A stretch of DNA of 49,781 nt. It comes from Candidatus Hydrothermarchaeota archaeon (lineage in GTDB: Archaea > Hydrothermarchaeota > Hydrothermarchaeia > Hydrothermarchaeales > BMS3B). Every line of letters begins with the position of its first letter. Positions within the stretch are counted from its first letter, which is position 1. The stretch spans positions 1 to 49,781 of the forward strand of contig WANX01000034.1 of assembly GCA_015521565.1 (NCBI GenBank), in the 5' to 3' direction. Below the pieces are notes generated by a model, which worked only from the letters and a program-made list of their open reading frames with translations, did not search any database and was not told where the DNA came from. Positions 1 through 6,725 of the stretch are shown piece by piece. The position numbers and the translations under genes are program-made.

Positions 1-51
1 CCGGTTATCGAAAAGGTAGTAAGAAATTCAAAATTAACAAGAATATGGTAG
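1..51 (+). CDS. C-terminal end of an unidentified gene (cut by window edge)
   Basis: Frame 1 is open from the window edge and ends at a TAG at 49-51, giving the C-terminal residues PVIEKVVRNSKLTRIW. The only support besides the open frame is its junction with the next gene: its stop overlaps an in-frame ATG of the winged-helix gene in the string ATGGTAG, the same overlap seen between nurA and herA at 31397-31403. The fragment is too short to assign a family. An upstream partner in a toxin/antitoxin-like pair is possible, because small winged-helix proteins of this sort often have one, but nothing in the residues shows that. Confidence 0.3.
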   Translation, partial: PVIEKVVRNSKLTRIW

Positions 52-134
52 AGGAAGAGGTTGACTACAGCAAACTTTCAACTGTAGAGCTGCGGAGAAG
101 GCTGAGATAGCTTGAAGAGGAATACGGCAGGGAG

Positions 135-374
135 ATGGTGCGCAATTTGGACGAGAACCTGTCGAAGATATTCACACCAAAGCGCATAGCATTGTTCAGC
201 GCCCTTTCTGGAAGGGATACCACTAAAAGCCTTGCAAAGAAGCTCAACAGAAATCCAAAGAGCATAGCAAGGGACATTGCTGTTCTGGAGGATTTCGGCA
301 TAGTAAGAAAGAAAAAGAAGGGCAAAGAGGTAGAAGTAGAGCTTATTGCGAGAGAAATTGTGATATCAAAATAA
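135..374 (+). CDS. Small winged-helix DNA-binding protein (HVO_A0114/ArsR-like), probably 5'-disrupted
   Basis: The 79-residue product carries a winged helix: FTPKRIALFSAL (helix 1), the turn and recognition helix around SLAKKLNRNPKSIARDIAVL, and a basic wing (VRKKKKGKEVEVEL). This pattern is typical of the HVO_A0114-like archaeal regulators, which usually have an N-terminal charged helix before the domain. Such a helix is encoded here, but separated by an amber codon: ATG at 45 reads 21 residues, TAG at 108-110, then LEEEYGRE and the ATG at 135, all in one frame. The ATG at 135 lacks a well-spaced ribosome-binding site. The intact gene was probably 45-374, and this is either a nonsense allele, a sequencing error or a read-through gene. 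Its target is unknown; autoregulation is plausible. Confidence 0.7.
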   Translation: MVRNLDENLSKIFTPKRIALFSALSGRDTTKSLAKKLNRNPKSIARDIAVLEDFGIVRKKKKGKEVEVELIAREIVISK

Positions 375-375
375 C

Positions 376-387
376 CTTTTCGAAAAG
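376..387. repeat. 12-bp perfect palindrome CTTTTCGAAAAG between convergent genes
   Basis: CTTTTCGAAAAG reads the same on both strands and lies in the 19-bp space between the stop of the winged-helix gene and the stop of the aCPSF1 gene. Its A/T flanks could serve 3'-end formation for both genes. Related TTCGAA-centred sequences occur in other intergenic gaps (6581-6600, 23043-23050, 44420-44440), so a protein-binding site is an alternative. Confidence 0.4.
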
Positions 388-393
388 AAAACA

Positions 394-2304
394 TTACTTA
401 ACCCTGAAAACCTCCAGGTTCTGCACCGCCCTCGTCTCGCTTCTCGTGCGCTTGTACAGCGAGGAGGCGAGCTCAATGCACTTGCTCTCCTCGCCGTGGC
501 AGGTTATTATGCGCTCCGGCTTGGGGTTCAGCCTGCGCACGTAGTTTATGAGCTGGTTCCTGTCGCTGTGGCCGGAGAAGCCCTCTATCGTATGAACCTC
601 CATGTTTATCTCCACCACCTTGGTCTTGCCGTTCTCCTTCATGGGTATCTCCTTCCAGCCCTTCTGGATGCGCCTGCCCAGGCTGCCCTCAGCCTGGTAG
701 CCCACGAAGACAAGGGAGTTCTTCTCGTCATCAGCGAGGTGGCGCAGGTACTCGATGCTCGGCCCGCCGGTGAGCATGCCCGAGGTGGCGAGAATCACGC
801 TGGGCTCGCCGTCGATGACCTCCTTGCGCTTCGCCGTGCCCGTGACCCGCTTGAATATCTCGCTCAGGAAGGGGTTGTGTCCGCGGTGGAATATCTCGGT
901 GCGCAGGGAGCGGTTCAGATACTCCGGGTAGGTGGTGTGTATCGCCGTCGCCTCCCAGATCATCCCATCCAGGTAAACCGGAATCTCCTCCAGAACGCCG
1001 TTGAGCACGTAATCCTCCAGGGCAAGCATCAGCTCCTGCGCCCTGCCCACGCTGAACACCGGCACGAGCACCTTCCCCCTGCGCTCTATGGTGCGCCTTA
1101 TTATCTTTATGAGCTCCTCCTCTGCCCTGCGCCTGCTCGGCAGCACGTCGCGCTTGCCGCCGTAGGTGCTCTCTATGATGAGCGTCTCCAGGCGGGGGAA
1201 GCGGAAGTTCGCCGGCTCGAGCAGGCGGGAGCGCTCAAACTTTATATCCCCGGTGTAGGCGAGATTGTAGAGCCCGTCGCCTATGTGGAAGTGGGCTATC
1301 GAGGAGCCCAGGATGTGCCCCGCATTGTGAAGGGTTAAACGCACATCCGGCGCTATGTCGGTTACATCCCCGTACTCCAGGGGGATAACGTACTTCAGCA
1401 TCTCCTTTATGAACTTCCTGGGATAGGGTGCCTGTCTGCCCTCGCGCTCCACAACGTCGAGATAGTCCCACTGCAGCAGGAACATAAGGTCTCGAGTGGG
1501 AGGGGTGCAGTACACAGGCCCCTCGTAGCCCATGTAGTACAGGAAGGGCACAAAGCCGCAGTGGTCCAGGTGCGCGTGGGTTATGACCACAGCATCAAGC
1601 TGCTGCAGGTCGAACTCCGGAATGTTCAGGTAGGGGTACGCCTTCTCCGAATCGCCCGCGGCCACATTTACCCCGCAGTCTATCAGAATCTTACTCTCGG
1701 GCGTGTGGAGGTACATGCAGGTCCTGCCCACCTCGCGGAACCCGCCGAGGGCGGAGATTCTTATCCAGTAGGTGTCCCTTGCGTGCGTGGAGCGGTGTAT
1801 CCTGCGCCCGATTTTGAGAAGGATGTCCTTTCGCTTATCGCTGCTCGCGAGAAGCTGGTGCCGGATGCTCTTCACTATCTTCGACTCTATTGGCGGTGCC
1901 CTGCGCACACGCGGGAGCCAGCCCACTGCAGCTCGAATCTCATTCAGCGTTTTGCCGGCTTTGCCTATTACCAGCCCCGGTTTTACGGCCTCTATTATAA
2001 CCTCTCCGAAGACGGGGTCGAACTTTATGTCGGTTATCCCCGCCTCCTCCGGTACAATCTGCTTTATTTTACTTATTGCTGTCTCTTCGTCGGTAAGCAC
2101 GCTCGGGTCTGGACGTATTATGATGCGCTTGCGTATTATCTTCGCCAGCTCCTTGACTATGCTTGCATCTGCAGCAATCACTGCCGGGTTCTTGGAGTAC
2201 AGCACAAGTTCACTGCCCTCAAAGTCAACCCTGGTTATCAGTGCCTCAGCCGGCACATTTTCCTTGACAATGTTCTTAATCTCCTCAAGCGTATTGGCTC
2301 CCAT
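394..2304 (-). CDS. fttA: aCPSF1/FttA, KH-domain beta-CASP ribonuclease (transcription termination factor)
   Basis: The 636-residue protein has the full archaeal aCPSF1 plan: tandem KH-type RNA-binding domains in roughly the first 140 residues (including VIGKAGKTLNEI), then a metallo-beta-lactamase core with HAHLDH at about 243-248, later metal-binding positions in NAGHILGSS and YTGDIKFERSRLL, and a beta-CASP insert ending in the conserved ATSGMLTGGPS and GFSGHSDRNQL. The family cleaves RNA endonucleolytically at U-rich 3' ends and causes transcription termination. An upstream GTG at 2310 is in frame, but ATG at 2304 has GAGG about 8 nt before it, so that start is used. psmB lies upstream on the same strand with a 44-bp gap. 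Length is normal. Confidence 0.95.
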   Translation of the reverse strand: MGANTLEEIKNIVKENVPAEALITRVDFEGSELVLYSKNPAVIAADASIVKELAKIIRKRIIIRPDPSVLTDEETAISKIKQIVPEEAGITDIKFDPVFGEVIIEAVKPGLVIGKAGKTLNEIRAAVGWLPRVRRAPPIESKIVKSIRHQLLASSDKRKDILLKIGRRIHRSTHARDTYWIRISALGGFREVGRTCMYLHTPESKILIDCGVNVAAGDSEKAYPYLNIPEFDLQQLDAVVITHAHLDHCGFVPFLYYMGYEGPVYCTPPTRDLMFLLQWDYLDVVEREGRQAPYPRKFIKEMLKYVIPLEYGDVTDIAPDVRLTLHNAGHILGSSIAHFHIGDGLYNLAYTGDIKFERSRLLEPANFRFPRLETLIIESTYGGKRDVLPSRRRAEEELIKIIRRTIERRGKVLVPVFSVGRAQELMLALEDYVLNGVLEEIPVYLDGMIWEATAIHTTYPEYLNRSLRTEIFHRGHNPFLSEIFKRVTGTAKRKEVIDGEPSVILATSGMLTGGPSIEYLRHLADDEKNSLVFVGYQAEGSLGRRIQKGWKEIPMKENGKTKVVEINMEVHTIEGFSGHSDRNQLINYVRRLNPKPERIITCHGEESKCIELASSLYKRTRSETRAVQNLEVFRVK

Positions 2305-2348
2305 AACCACTTCCTCTTCTCATAAAATAGGTGGGTAACCGAGAGAGG

Positions 2349-2987
2349 TCACAGGGCTTCTATTAATCTGCTGACGTCCTCCTCTGAGAGCTTTACGGCA
2401 CCTTCTTTTGTAATCTTTATTACATCTATTCCATTACCGCTCATGGCATCGCGCTCCATCGCAGCACGCATCGCCCTGAGAGCTACAGCTGTGGCAGCGT
2501 CTATGTCCAGGTCCTCCCTGTAGGAGTCCTCAAGCACACCGTAGGCGTAAGGCGAACCGGAGCCGGTGGCAATTACTCTGTCCTCTATTGCGCTACCCAG
2601 CGGGTCCAGGGAGTAGAGCTTTGCACCTTCCCTGCCCACACCGCCTATTATTAGCTGCACTATGAGGGGGAAGTAGCGCGATGAGAACAGCACATTGCCC
2701 ATAAGAGTGGACATGGCCTGTGCACTGATCTCCTCACCCCTGCGCATGCGGTAGAGCCTGGCCTCGGCGCGCATCCACCTTATCGCTGCCTGAGCGTCGC
2801 CCACCGCCCCTGCCACCGTCGCGGCGAGGTGCCTGTCTATGATGAAGCTCTTCTGCACCACTTTATGTGCGATGAGCGTGCCCATGGTAGCGCGCTTGTC
2901 GCTGACAAGCACCACCCCATCTCTGGTCGTAAGTCCAACTGTTGTGGTTCCCTTCATGTATTCCTTAACCCTTTCAACGGCCTCCAT
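2349..2987 (-). CDS. psmB: 20S proteasome beta subunit
   Basis: The 212-residue protein starts with a 13-residue propeptide ending in Gly, followed by TTTVGLTTRDGVVLVSDKRA. Thr14 therefore becomes the N-terminal nucleophile after autoprocessing, and the Asp and Lys of the active site are in GVVLVSDKRA. GSGSPYAYGVLE and the GNGIDV region are typical of archaeal beta subunits. It forms the two inner rings of the proteasome with the alpha subunit, which is not in this window. The start is ATG at 2987, with GGAGG 7 nt upstream; the TTG immediately before it is less likely. A TATA-like element near 3050-3057 is shared with the divergent phosphoesterase gene. Confidence 0.97.
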   Translation of the reverse strand: MEAVERVKEYMKGTTTVGLTTRDGVVLVSDKRATMGTLIAHKVVQKSFIIDRHLAATVAGAVGDAQAAIRWMRAEARLYRMRRGEEISAQAMSTLMGNVLFSSRYFPLIVQLIIGGVGREGAKLYSLDPLGSAIEDRVIATGSGSPYAYGVLEDSYREDLDIDAATAVALRAMRAAMERDAMSGNGIDVIKITKEGAVKLSEEDVSRLIEAL

Positions 2988-3048
2988 CAATTAACCTCCA
3001 AGAAAAAGGGAGTAAAACCAGTTTGCTACTACTATTGGGGGCTTTATC

Positions 3049-3058
3049 GTATATAAAC
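3049..3058. promoter_or_regulatory. Overlapping divergent TATA boxes for psmB (-) and the phosphoesterase (+)
   Basis: TATATAAAC on the plus strand reads GTTTATATA on the minus strand, so one A/T block can serve as TATA box in both directions. It is about 48 bp before the phosphoesterase ATG at 3102 and about 65 bp before the psmB ATG at 2987, leaving room for a 5' leader with a Shine-Dalgarno site in each case. Both genes do have one. Confidence 0.55.
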
Positions 3059-3101
3059 ATTACTATAAAAATGGGAGAGGTTAGGCGCATGGCAGGAGAA
3101 C

Positions 3102-3857
3102 ATGAAAAAGCTATTCAACGAAGCGGCCTGTATAGTGGAAGATTCGCTTGTTGTAGCAGACCTGCATCTGGGCGTGGAGATGGAGCTTCTCAGCAGCGGG
3201 CTCGTGGTGCCCTCCATGAAGGAGAGCATGCAGAAGCGCCTCCTGGAGTTAATAAAGAGAACGGGTGTGGACAGGCTGGTTATTCTGGGCGACCTCAAGC
3301 ACAGTATTGTGAAAACAACCTGGAAAGAGCACAAAGAGGTCTCAGGGCTGGTGGCCGCACTGAAGGAGGAGGTGGATGTGGTGCTGGTAAAGGGAAACCA
3401 TGATTCTGCGATAGAAACTCTGCTCCCCGGTGTTGAGGTTGTGGACCATCTTGTTCTGGGAGAGACTCTCCTGGTGCATGGCCACAGACGTGCGCCCGGA
3501 ATGGGGTTCAAAAGGATTCTGACGGCCCACAACCACCCCGCGGTTGAATTTGTGGACCCGCTGGGAGCAAGGCTGCGTGAGAAGGTTTGGCTGGAACTCG
3601 TGCTGAGGGAGGAGGCGGTGCAGCGGTTCTGCCTTGATATAAGCCCGCGCATAACTGTGATGCCGGCCTTTAATGAGCTAATCGAAGGTCGTGCCTTTAA
3701 TCTGGAACCGGGAGGTCAGGGGCCGCTGCTCAGGGAGGAGCTGGTGGACGTGGGAGAAGCAGAGGTCTTTCTGCTTGACGGTACAGAGCTTGGCAGGCTC
3801 AGGGACCTGGCTGAGCTCTGCTCAGGGCTCCCGCCAGGAAGGAGAGAAGAGCAATGA
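3102..3857 (+). CDS. ICC-like metallophosphoesterase (COG1407 type)
   Basis: This 251-residue calcineurin-like phosphoesterase has the dinuclear-metal motifs in order: VVADLHLG (about 20-27), VILGDLKHS, VKGNHDSAIE, LLVHGHRRAP and a late TAHNHPAVEF. The order and spacing match the small archaeal COG1407 group, whose substrate is not firmly known; nucleic-acid or phosphodiester substrates are the usual suggestion. The start ATG has AGGAG three nt upstream. Its last 59 bp overlap the convergent UbiA-type gene, so the two 3' ends are antisense to one another. Confidence 0.88.
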   Translation: MKKLFNEAACIVEDSLVVADLHLGVEMELLSSGLVVPSMKESMQKRLLELIKRTGVDRLVILGDLKHSIVKTTWKEHKEVSGLVAALKEEVDVVLVKGNHDSAIETLLPGVEVVDHLVLGETLLVHGHRRAPGMGFKRILTAHNHPAVEFVDPLGARLREKVWLELVLREEAVQRFCLDISPRITVMPAFNELIEGRAFNLEPGGQGPLLREELVDVGEAEVFLLDGTELGRLRDLAELCSGLPPGRREEQ

Positions 3858-4632
3858 ACATCCCCAGCTTTATATATCTTGCACTTTTTGGGGCACTTCC
3901 CTTCCAGAGCACCAGCAGCGCATATAAGAATACCGCATCCGCGATGCTCACCAGCGGGAGGTAGGCGTATCCCAGAATTCCCAGCAGATACGGCAGAGGG
4001 CTGAGGAACACGCCCAGCAGAAGAAAGACCGAGGCCAGCATGCTGCTGCGCTGTATCCCAATTTTCACTGGCAGGGTTTCGCAGGCTCCACGGTCGCCTT
4101 TAATGTCTGCAATGTCCTTCACAATCTCCCGGGAGACATTGGCCAGGGCAGCAAGGGCTGCAAACACCACTGTGGCCCCGGGATTTGAGGCGGCTACACC
4201 ACCGTAGAGGAAGGGTGATGCAACCAGATAGCTCACCGTCAGATTCTTTTTAAGTCCGCCGGAGCGCTTTATGCGCCAGGCATAGGCGTACAGCAGGGCC
4301 GAGTTGAAGATGGCAAGCGCAAAGGCTGCGAAGCCTATGGCTGCTGCAAGCACCACCCCCGCCGTGAAGAGGAAAAGTGCATATATGTGTGCGGTTCTCA
4401 GACCGATAGCACCCCTGGGGAGGGGTCTCCCCGGTGCGTTTATCCTGTCTATGTTATAGTCGTAGTAGTCGTTTATCACATTTCCTGCACCACAGACAAG
4501 AAAAGCGACAGCGCACGCAATAAAAACATCAAAGATGCTGAAACTGCCCGAGGCTATACCTGCGCCGAGAAATACCGCAAAGGCTGCCATTGCGCAGTTC
4601 AGGGGTCTGAGAATCTCAACATAGGCGCGCAT
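3799..4632 (-). CDS. UbiA-family prenyltransferase, probable digeranylgeranylglyceryl phosphate synthase
   Basis: The 277-residue membrane protein contains the first Asp-rich motif of UbiA enzymes, NDYYDYNIDRINAPGRPLPR, and the second, KDIADIKGDRGACETLP, with about eight hydrophobic segments. In archaea the closest role is (S)-2,3-di-O-geranylgeranylglyceryl phosphate synthase, which adds the second geranylgeranyl ether chain of the archaeal core lipid; other UbiA roles such as quinone prenylation cannot be excluded. The frame extends upstream to 4707, but those residues are not family-like. ATG at 4632 begins MRAYVEILRPLN, the normal N-terminus. Confidence 0.85.
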   Translation of the reverse strand: MRAYVEILRPLNCAMAAFAVFLGAGIASGSFSIFDVFIACAVAFLVCGAGNVINDYYDYNIDRINAPGRPLPRGAIGLRTAHIYALFLFTAGVVLAAAIGFAAFALAIFNSALLYAYAWRIKRSGGLKKNLTVSYLVASPFLYGGVAASNPGATVVFAALAALANVSREIVKDIADIKGDRGACETLPVKIGIQRSSMLASVFLLLGVFLSPLPYLLGILGYAYLPLVSIADAVFLYALLVLWKGSAPKSARYIKLGMFIALLSFLAGALSRAQPGP

Positions 4633-4746
4633 CTGACAACACCATCTGGTGCTAATAAATGGCACAGGGTATTTATCAATTTCCGTGCCGTGTTTTAAAA
4701 ACCACAAAAATAGTTATGACTCGTTAAAGCTGGAGATATGGCTGAC

Positions 4747-4819
4747 AGCCCCGTGGTGTAGCGGTCAATCATGCGGGACTCTGGATCCTGCGACGGCGGT
4801 TCGAATCCGCCCGGGGCTA
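4747..4819 (+). tRNA. tRNA-Gln (CUG anticodon)
   Basis: A complete cloverleaf is visible without an intron. The acceptor AGCCCCG (4747-4753) pairs with CGGGGCT (4812-4818), discriminator A4819. The anticodon stem CGGGA pairs with TCCTG around the loop CTCTGGA, giving anticodon CUG. The T arm is GGCGG, TTCGAAT, CCGCC. The D region GTGTAGCGGTCAATCATGC matches archaeal tRNA-Gln. The CCA end is not encoded. The gene lies between the divergent end of the UbiA-type gene and the convergent nosL-like gene. Confidence 0.95.
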
Positions 4820-4872
4820 TTTGTTATATTCTCATTGAGCAGGCGAAAAAAAGGAACGGCGCAGTCGCATGC

Positions 4873-5439
4873 CTACATTTTCATCTCCCCCTCATCCATC
4901 TGCATGCCCGGCATCGCAGGTCCCTCCATTTTCATTGTTCCAAGAGTCTTTATCACCTCCACGGTGACCTCTTTATAGGCAAGCACCTCTCCGCCGTGCT
5001 GCGAGGCGAAGTTGCTTGCCTCTTCTTTCTTTGCAAAGGGCACGAGGTCTCTGCCCATAGGACCGCGCACCTCGCTATCCTTAACGTAGTATGCCCGGGT
5101 GGCATCGATGTACTGCGCTGTGCTGTAGTCGGTCACAAACAGCGCCGCAATTTCTGAACTGTCTATCCACTTCCTGGGCTCGTTCTTGCTGTTAAGACCG
5201 AGCACAAATCTGAACATATCTCTGGGGGAGTCGAAGTGGTAGCGTTCTCCATTTTTAAGCACCACCTGAGCCTGCCATTCCGGATACTTGGCAGGCATCA
5301 TACCGCACACCGGACACTTCGCATCCATGGAGGGCTTCACCGGAGCAGTGATTCCGGTTGCCCCTTTCTCCGCCGGCTTTTCTGTGCATGCCGCAAATAG
5401 CAGCAAAAGGGAAATAAAAATTAGTGTCCCGGATTTCAA
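4873..5439 (-). CDS. NosL-like copper-binding lipoprotein
   Basis: The 188-residue product begins with a hydrophobic signal ending in LLLLFAAC, so Cys18 is the likely lipid-attachment site. The NosL core follows: KCPVCGMMPAKYPEW, GERYHFDSPRDMFRF and a conserved region with YYVKDSEVRGPMG. NosL binds Cu(I) and delivers it to nitrous oxide reductase; stand-alone members elsewhere are linked to other copper or heme enzymes. The C-terminus is Met-rich (about eight Met in the last 24 residues), consistent with extra Cu(I) binding. TTG at 5439 is chosen because GGAGG lies 8 nt upstream; a GTG at 5448 overlaps that site. No nosZ or other denitrification gene is in the window. Confidence 0.88.
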   Translation of the reverse strand: MKSGTLIFISLLLLFAACTEKPAEKGATGITAPVKPSMDAKCPVCGMMPAKYPEWQAQVVLKNGERYHFDSPRDMFRFVLGLNSKNEPRKWIDSSEIAALFVTDYSTAQYIDATRAYYVKDSEVRGPMGRDLVPFAKKEEASNFASQHGGEVLAYKEVTVEVIKTLGTMKMEGPAMPGMQMDEGEMKM

Positions 5440-5550
5440 TCGGCTCACCTCCAGTTTTTGGTTGTCCCTTAATTAATTCAATGTATTTAAATCTAATCAG
5501 TGAAATCGTTTCAATACGTAATATTATATTCACAGTACCCGGGTAAAACG

Positions 5551-5583
5551 ATTAAACACGCGTAATTTCACGTTTAAACGCGT
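5551..5583. repeat. Cluster of near-repeats and palindromes upstream of the nosL-like gene
   Basis: TTAAACACGCGT (from 5552) and TTTAAACGCGT (5573-5583) are near-direct repeats, each containing the palindrome ACGCGT, and CGTTTAAACG at 5571-5580 is a perfect 10-bp palindrome. They lie about 110-145 bp upstream of the nosL-like start and touch the stop codon of the membrane winged-helix gene. They may be operator sites for nosL; no regulator can be assigned from sequence. Confidence 0.35.
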
Positions 5584-6488
5584 CACACGTTCAGGCGAAC
5601 CCTGAAGGTTTTTTTGTAAGGCTCCCTGACTATCAGCCCCCGGGCCTCCAGCTCGGATATTATTCTGCTAACCTTTGGCCTCGAGAAGGGTAGCACTTCA
5701 CTCTTCCATATGGACTCCTGAAGCACCTCACCACCCTGGCTGCGGATAAACTCCACTATAGCGCGCTCCTCTTCATTCAGAAAAATATCTGCCACCTCCC
5801 TCCTGCGCCGGCGCCTGGCATAATGGAACCCCACCAGGAAGGCAGCACCCAGGAGCAGAAGCGATAGGAGCACATAGACAGGACTTCTGCTCTCCGGGAG
5901 GTGTATTCCCACTTCAAAGCTTTCCCCCGCACTGAGGGAGCGCTCCCACATCAGAGTCACCCTGCCGTCCTGAATCGCCACACCGTCTGGTGGAATGCTG
6001 GTACTCCTCTGGAAGGCGTCCGCTGCACAGCAGTTCGGCAGGGTGCGGTTAAAGGTTCTAACCTCGGGAAGCACACCTCTGGGGAAAATCACCAGGAGGC
6101 GGAAAGAGTCAATTGGATAGGGGGTGGAAAAACCTTTGTAGAAGTATGTGCTTTCCACCAGCTCCAGCCTCTCCACTGTGCGCATTGTAAAGAGGATGCT
6201 GTCGCCAGAGGTTAAACTCTCGGGGAAGTATATCCTCTTCCTGACACCATTTCCCTCCACCCTGAGGCGCTCTCCATTTTTTGTGAAGGCCTCCAGAGGC
6301 AGATGGTAGGCGAACTCGAAGTATTCAAGACCATCCACAGTTGACGTAAGCTCAACGTTAAATTCCTCCACACCGGTTTCCAGGTCGAGAACGGCGGTTA
6401 TCCTGTTTATATGGTATCCGCTGTCGTCGGCCACAGATAACGGAAGAAGCAGAAGCCACAGCAGAAGGGGCAGGTATTTTGAGCTCAT
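5583..6488 (-). CDS. Membrane-anchored winged-helix protein with an extracytoplasmic domain
   Basis: The 301-residue product has a signal peptide (YLPLLLWLLLLPLSVA), an extracytoplasmic beta-rich domain of about 180 residues with two adjacent Cys (NCCAAD), a single membrane helix near 205-225 (VYVLLSLLLLGAAFLVGF), an RRRRRR stop-transfer and a C-terminal winged helix (EERAIVEFIRSQGGEVLQES, then RPKVSRIISELEARGLIV). This is the plan of archaeal membrane-tethered regulators in which an outside signal is passed to a DNA-binding domain at the membrane. The ligand and targets are unknown. The nosL-like gene lies downstream on the same strand, 143 bp away. The start is ATG at 6488; there is no clear Shine-Dalgarno site. 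Confidence 0.8.
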   Translation of the reverse strand: MSSKYLPLLLWLLLLPLSVADDSGYHINRITAVLDLETGVEEFNVELTSTVDGLEYFEFAYHLPLEAFTKNGERLRVEGNGVRKRIYFPESLTSGDSILFTMRTVERLELVESTYFYKGFSTPYPIDSFRLLVIFPRGVLPEVRTFNRTLPNCCAADAFQRSTSIPPDGVAIQDGRVTLMWERSLSAGESFEVGIHLPESRSPVYVLLSLLLLGAAFLVGFHYARRRRRREVADIFLNEEERAIVEFIRSQGGEVLQESIWKSEVLPFSRPKVSRIISELEARGLIVREPYKKTFRVRLNV

Positions 6489-6550
6489 CAAACTCTAACA
6501 TTTTGCCTAACATCTTAACACCTGTTGTAAGAATAAAAGCAACAGGGTTG

Positions 6551-6567
6551 CTGGCGAATTCCGCCAG
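6551..6567. repeat. Inverted repeat CTGGCG-AATTC-CGCCAG, followed by tandem TTCGAA boxes
   Basis: Perfect 6-bp arms flank a 5-nt centre, about 63 bp upstream of the membrane winged-helix start. Immediately beyond, at 6581-6600, are two adjacent 10-mers CTTTTCGAAC and CATTTCGAAT. The 6489-6725 gap also holds, at 6653-6721, a frame reading GWAAILAAALVAVLVLLYHRRR then TAG, with an in-frame stop before it and no start codon; it looks like a membrane-anchor remnant rather than a gene. The repeat may be an operator or, read from the USP side, a transcript-end hairpin. Confidence 0.35.
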
Positions 6568-6725
6568 AACGTGAACATTTCTTTTCGAACCATTTCGAAT
6601 GCCGTGTTTATAGCTCTCAGGCAGTGTCAGGTCGTGGCTTAAGTTCCAGTAGGGGTGGGCGGCAATCCTTGCAGCTGCTCTTGTCGCTGTTCTGGTCCTG
6701 CTCTATCATCGCAGAAGATAGTGCC

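Noticed and set aside
496-1338. Open frame of 280 codons on the plus strand inside the aCPSF1 gene
   Set aside because: It is antisense to the catalytic core of aCPSF1, and its residues show no fold or motif.
6653-6721. Short frame with a hydrophobic stretch ending in RRR
   Set aside because: It has an in-frame stop just before it and no start codon, so it cannot be a gene as it stands; it is noted only as a possible remnant.
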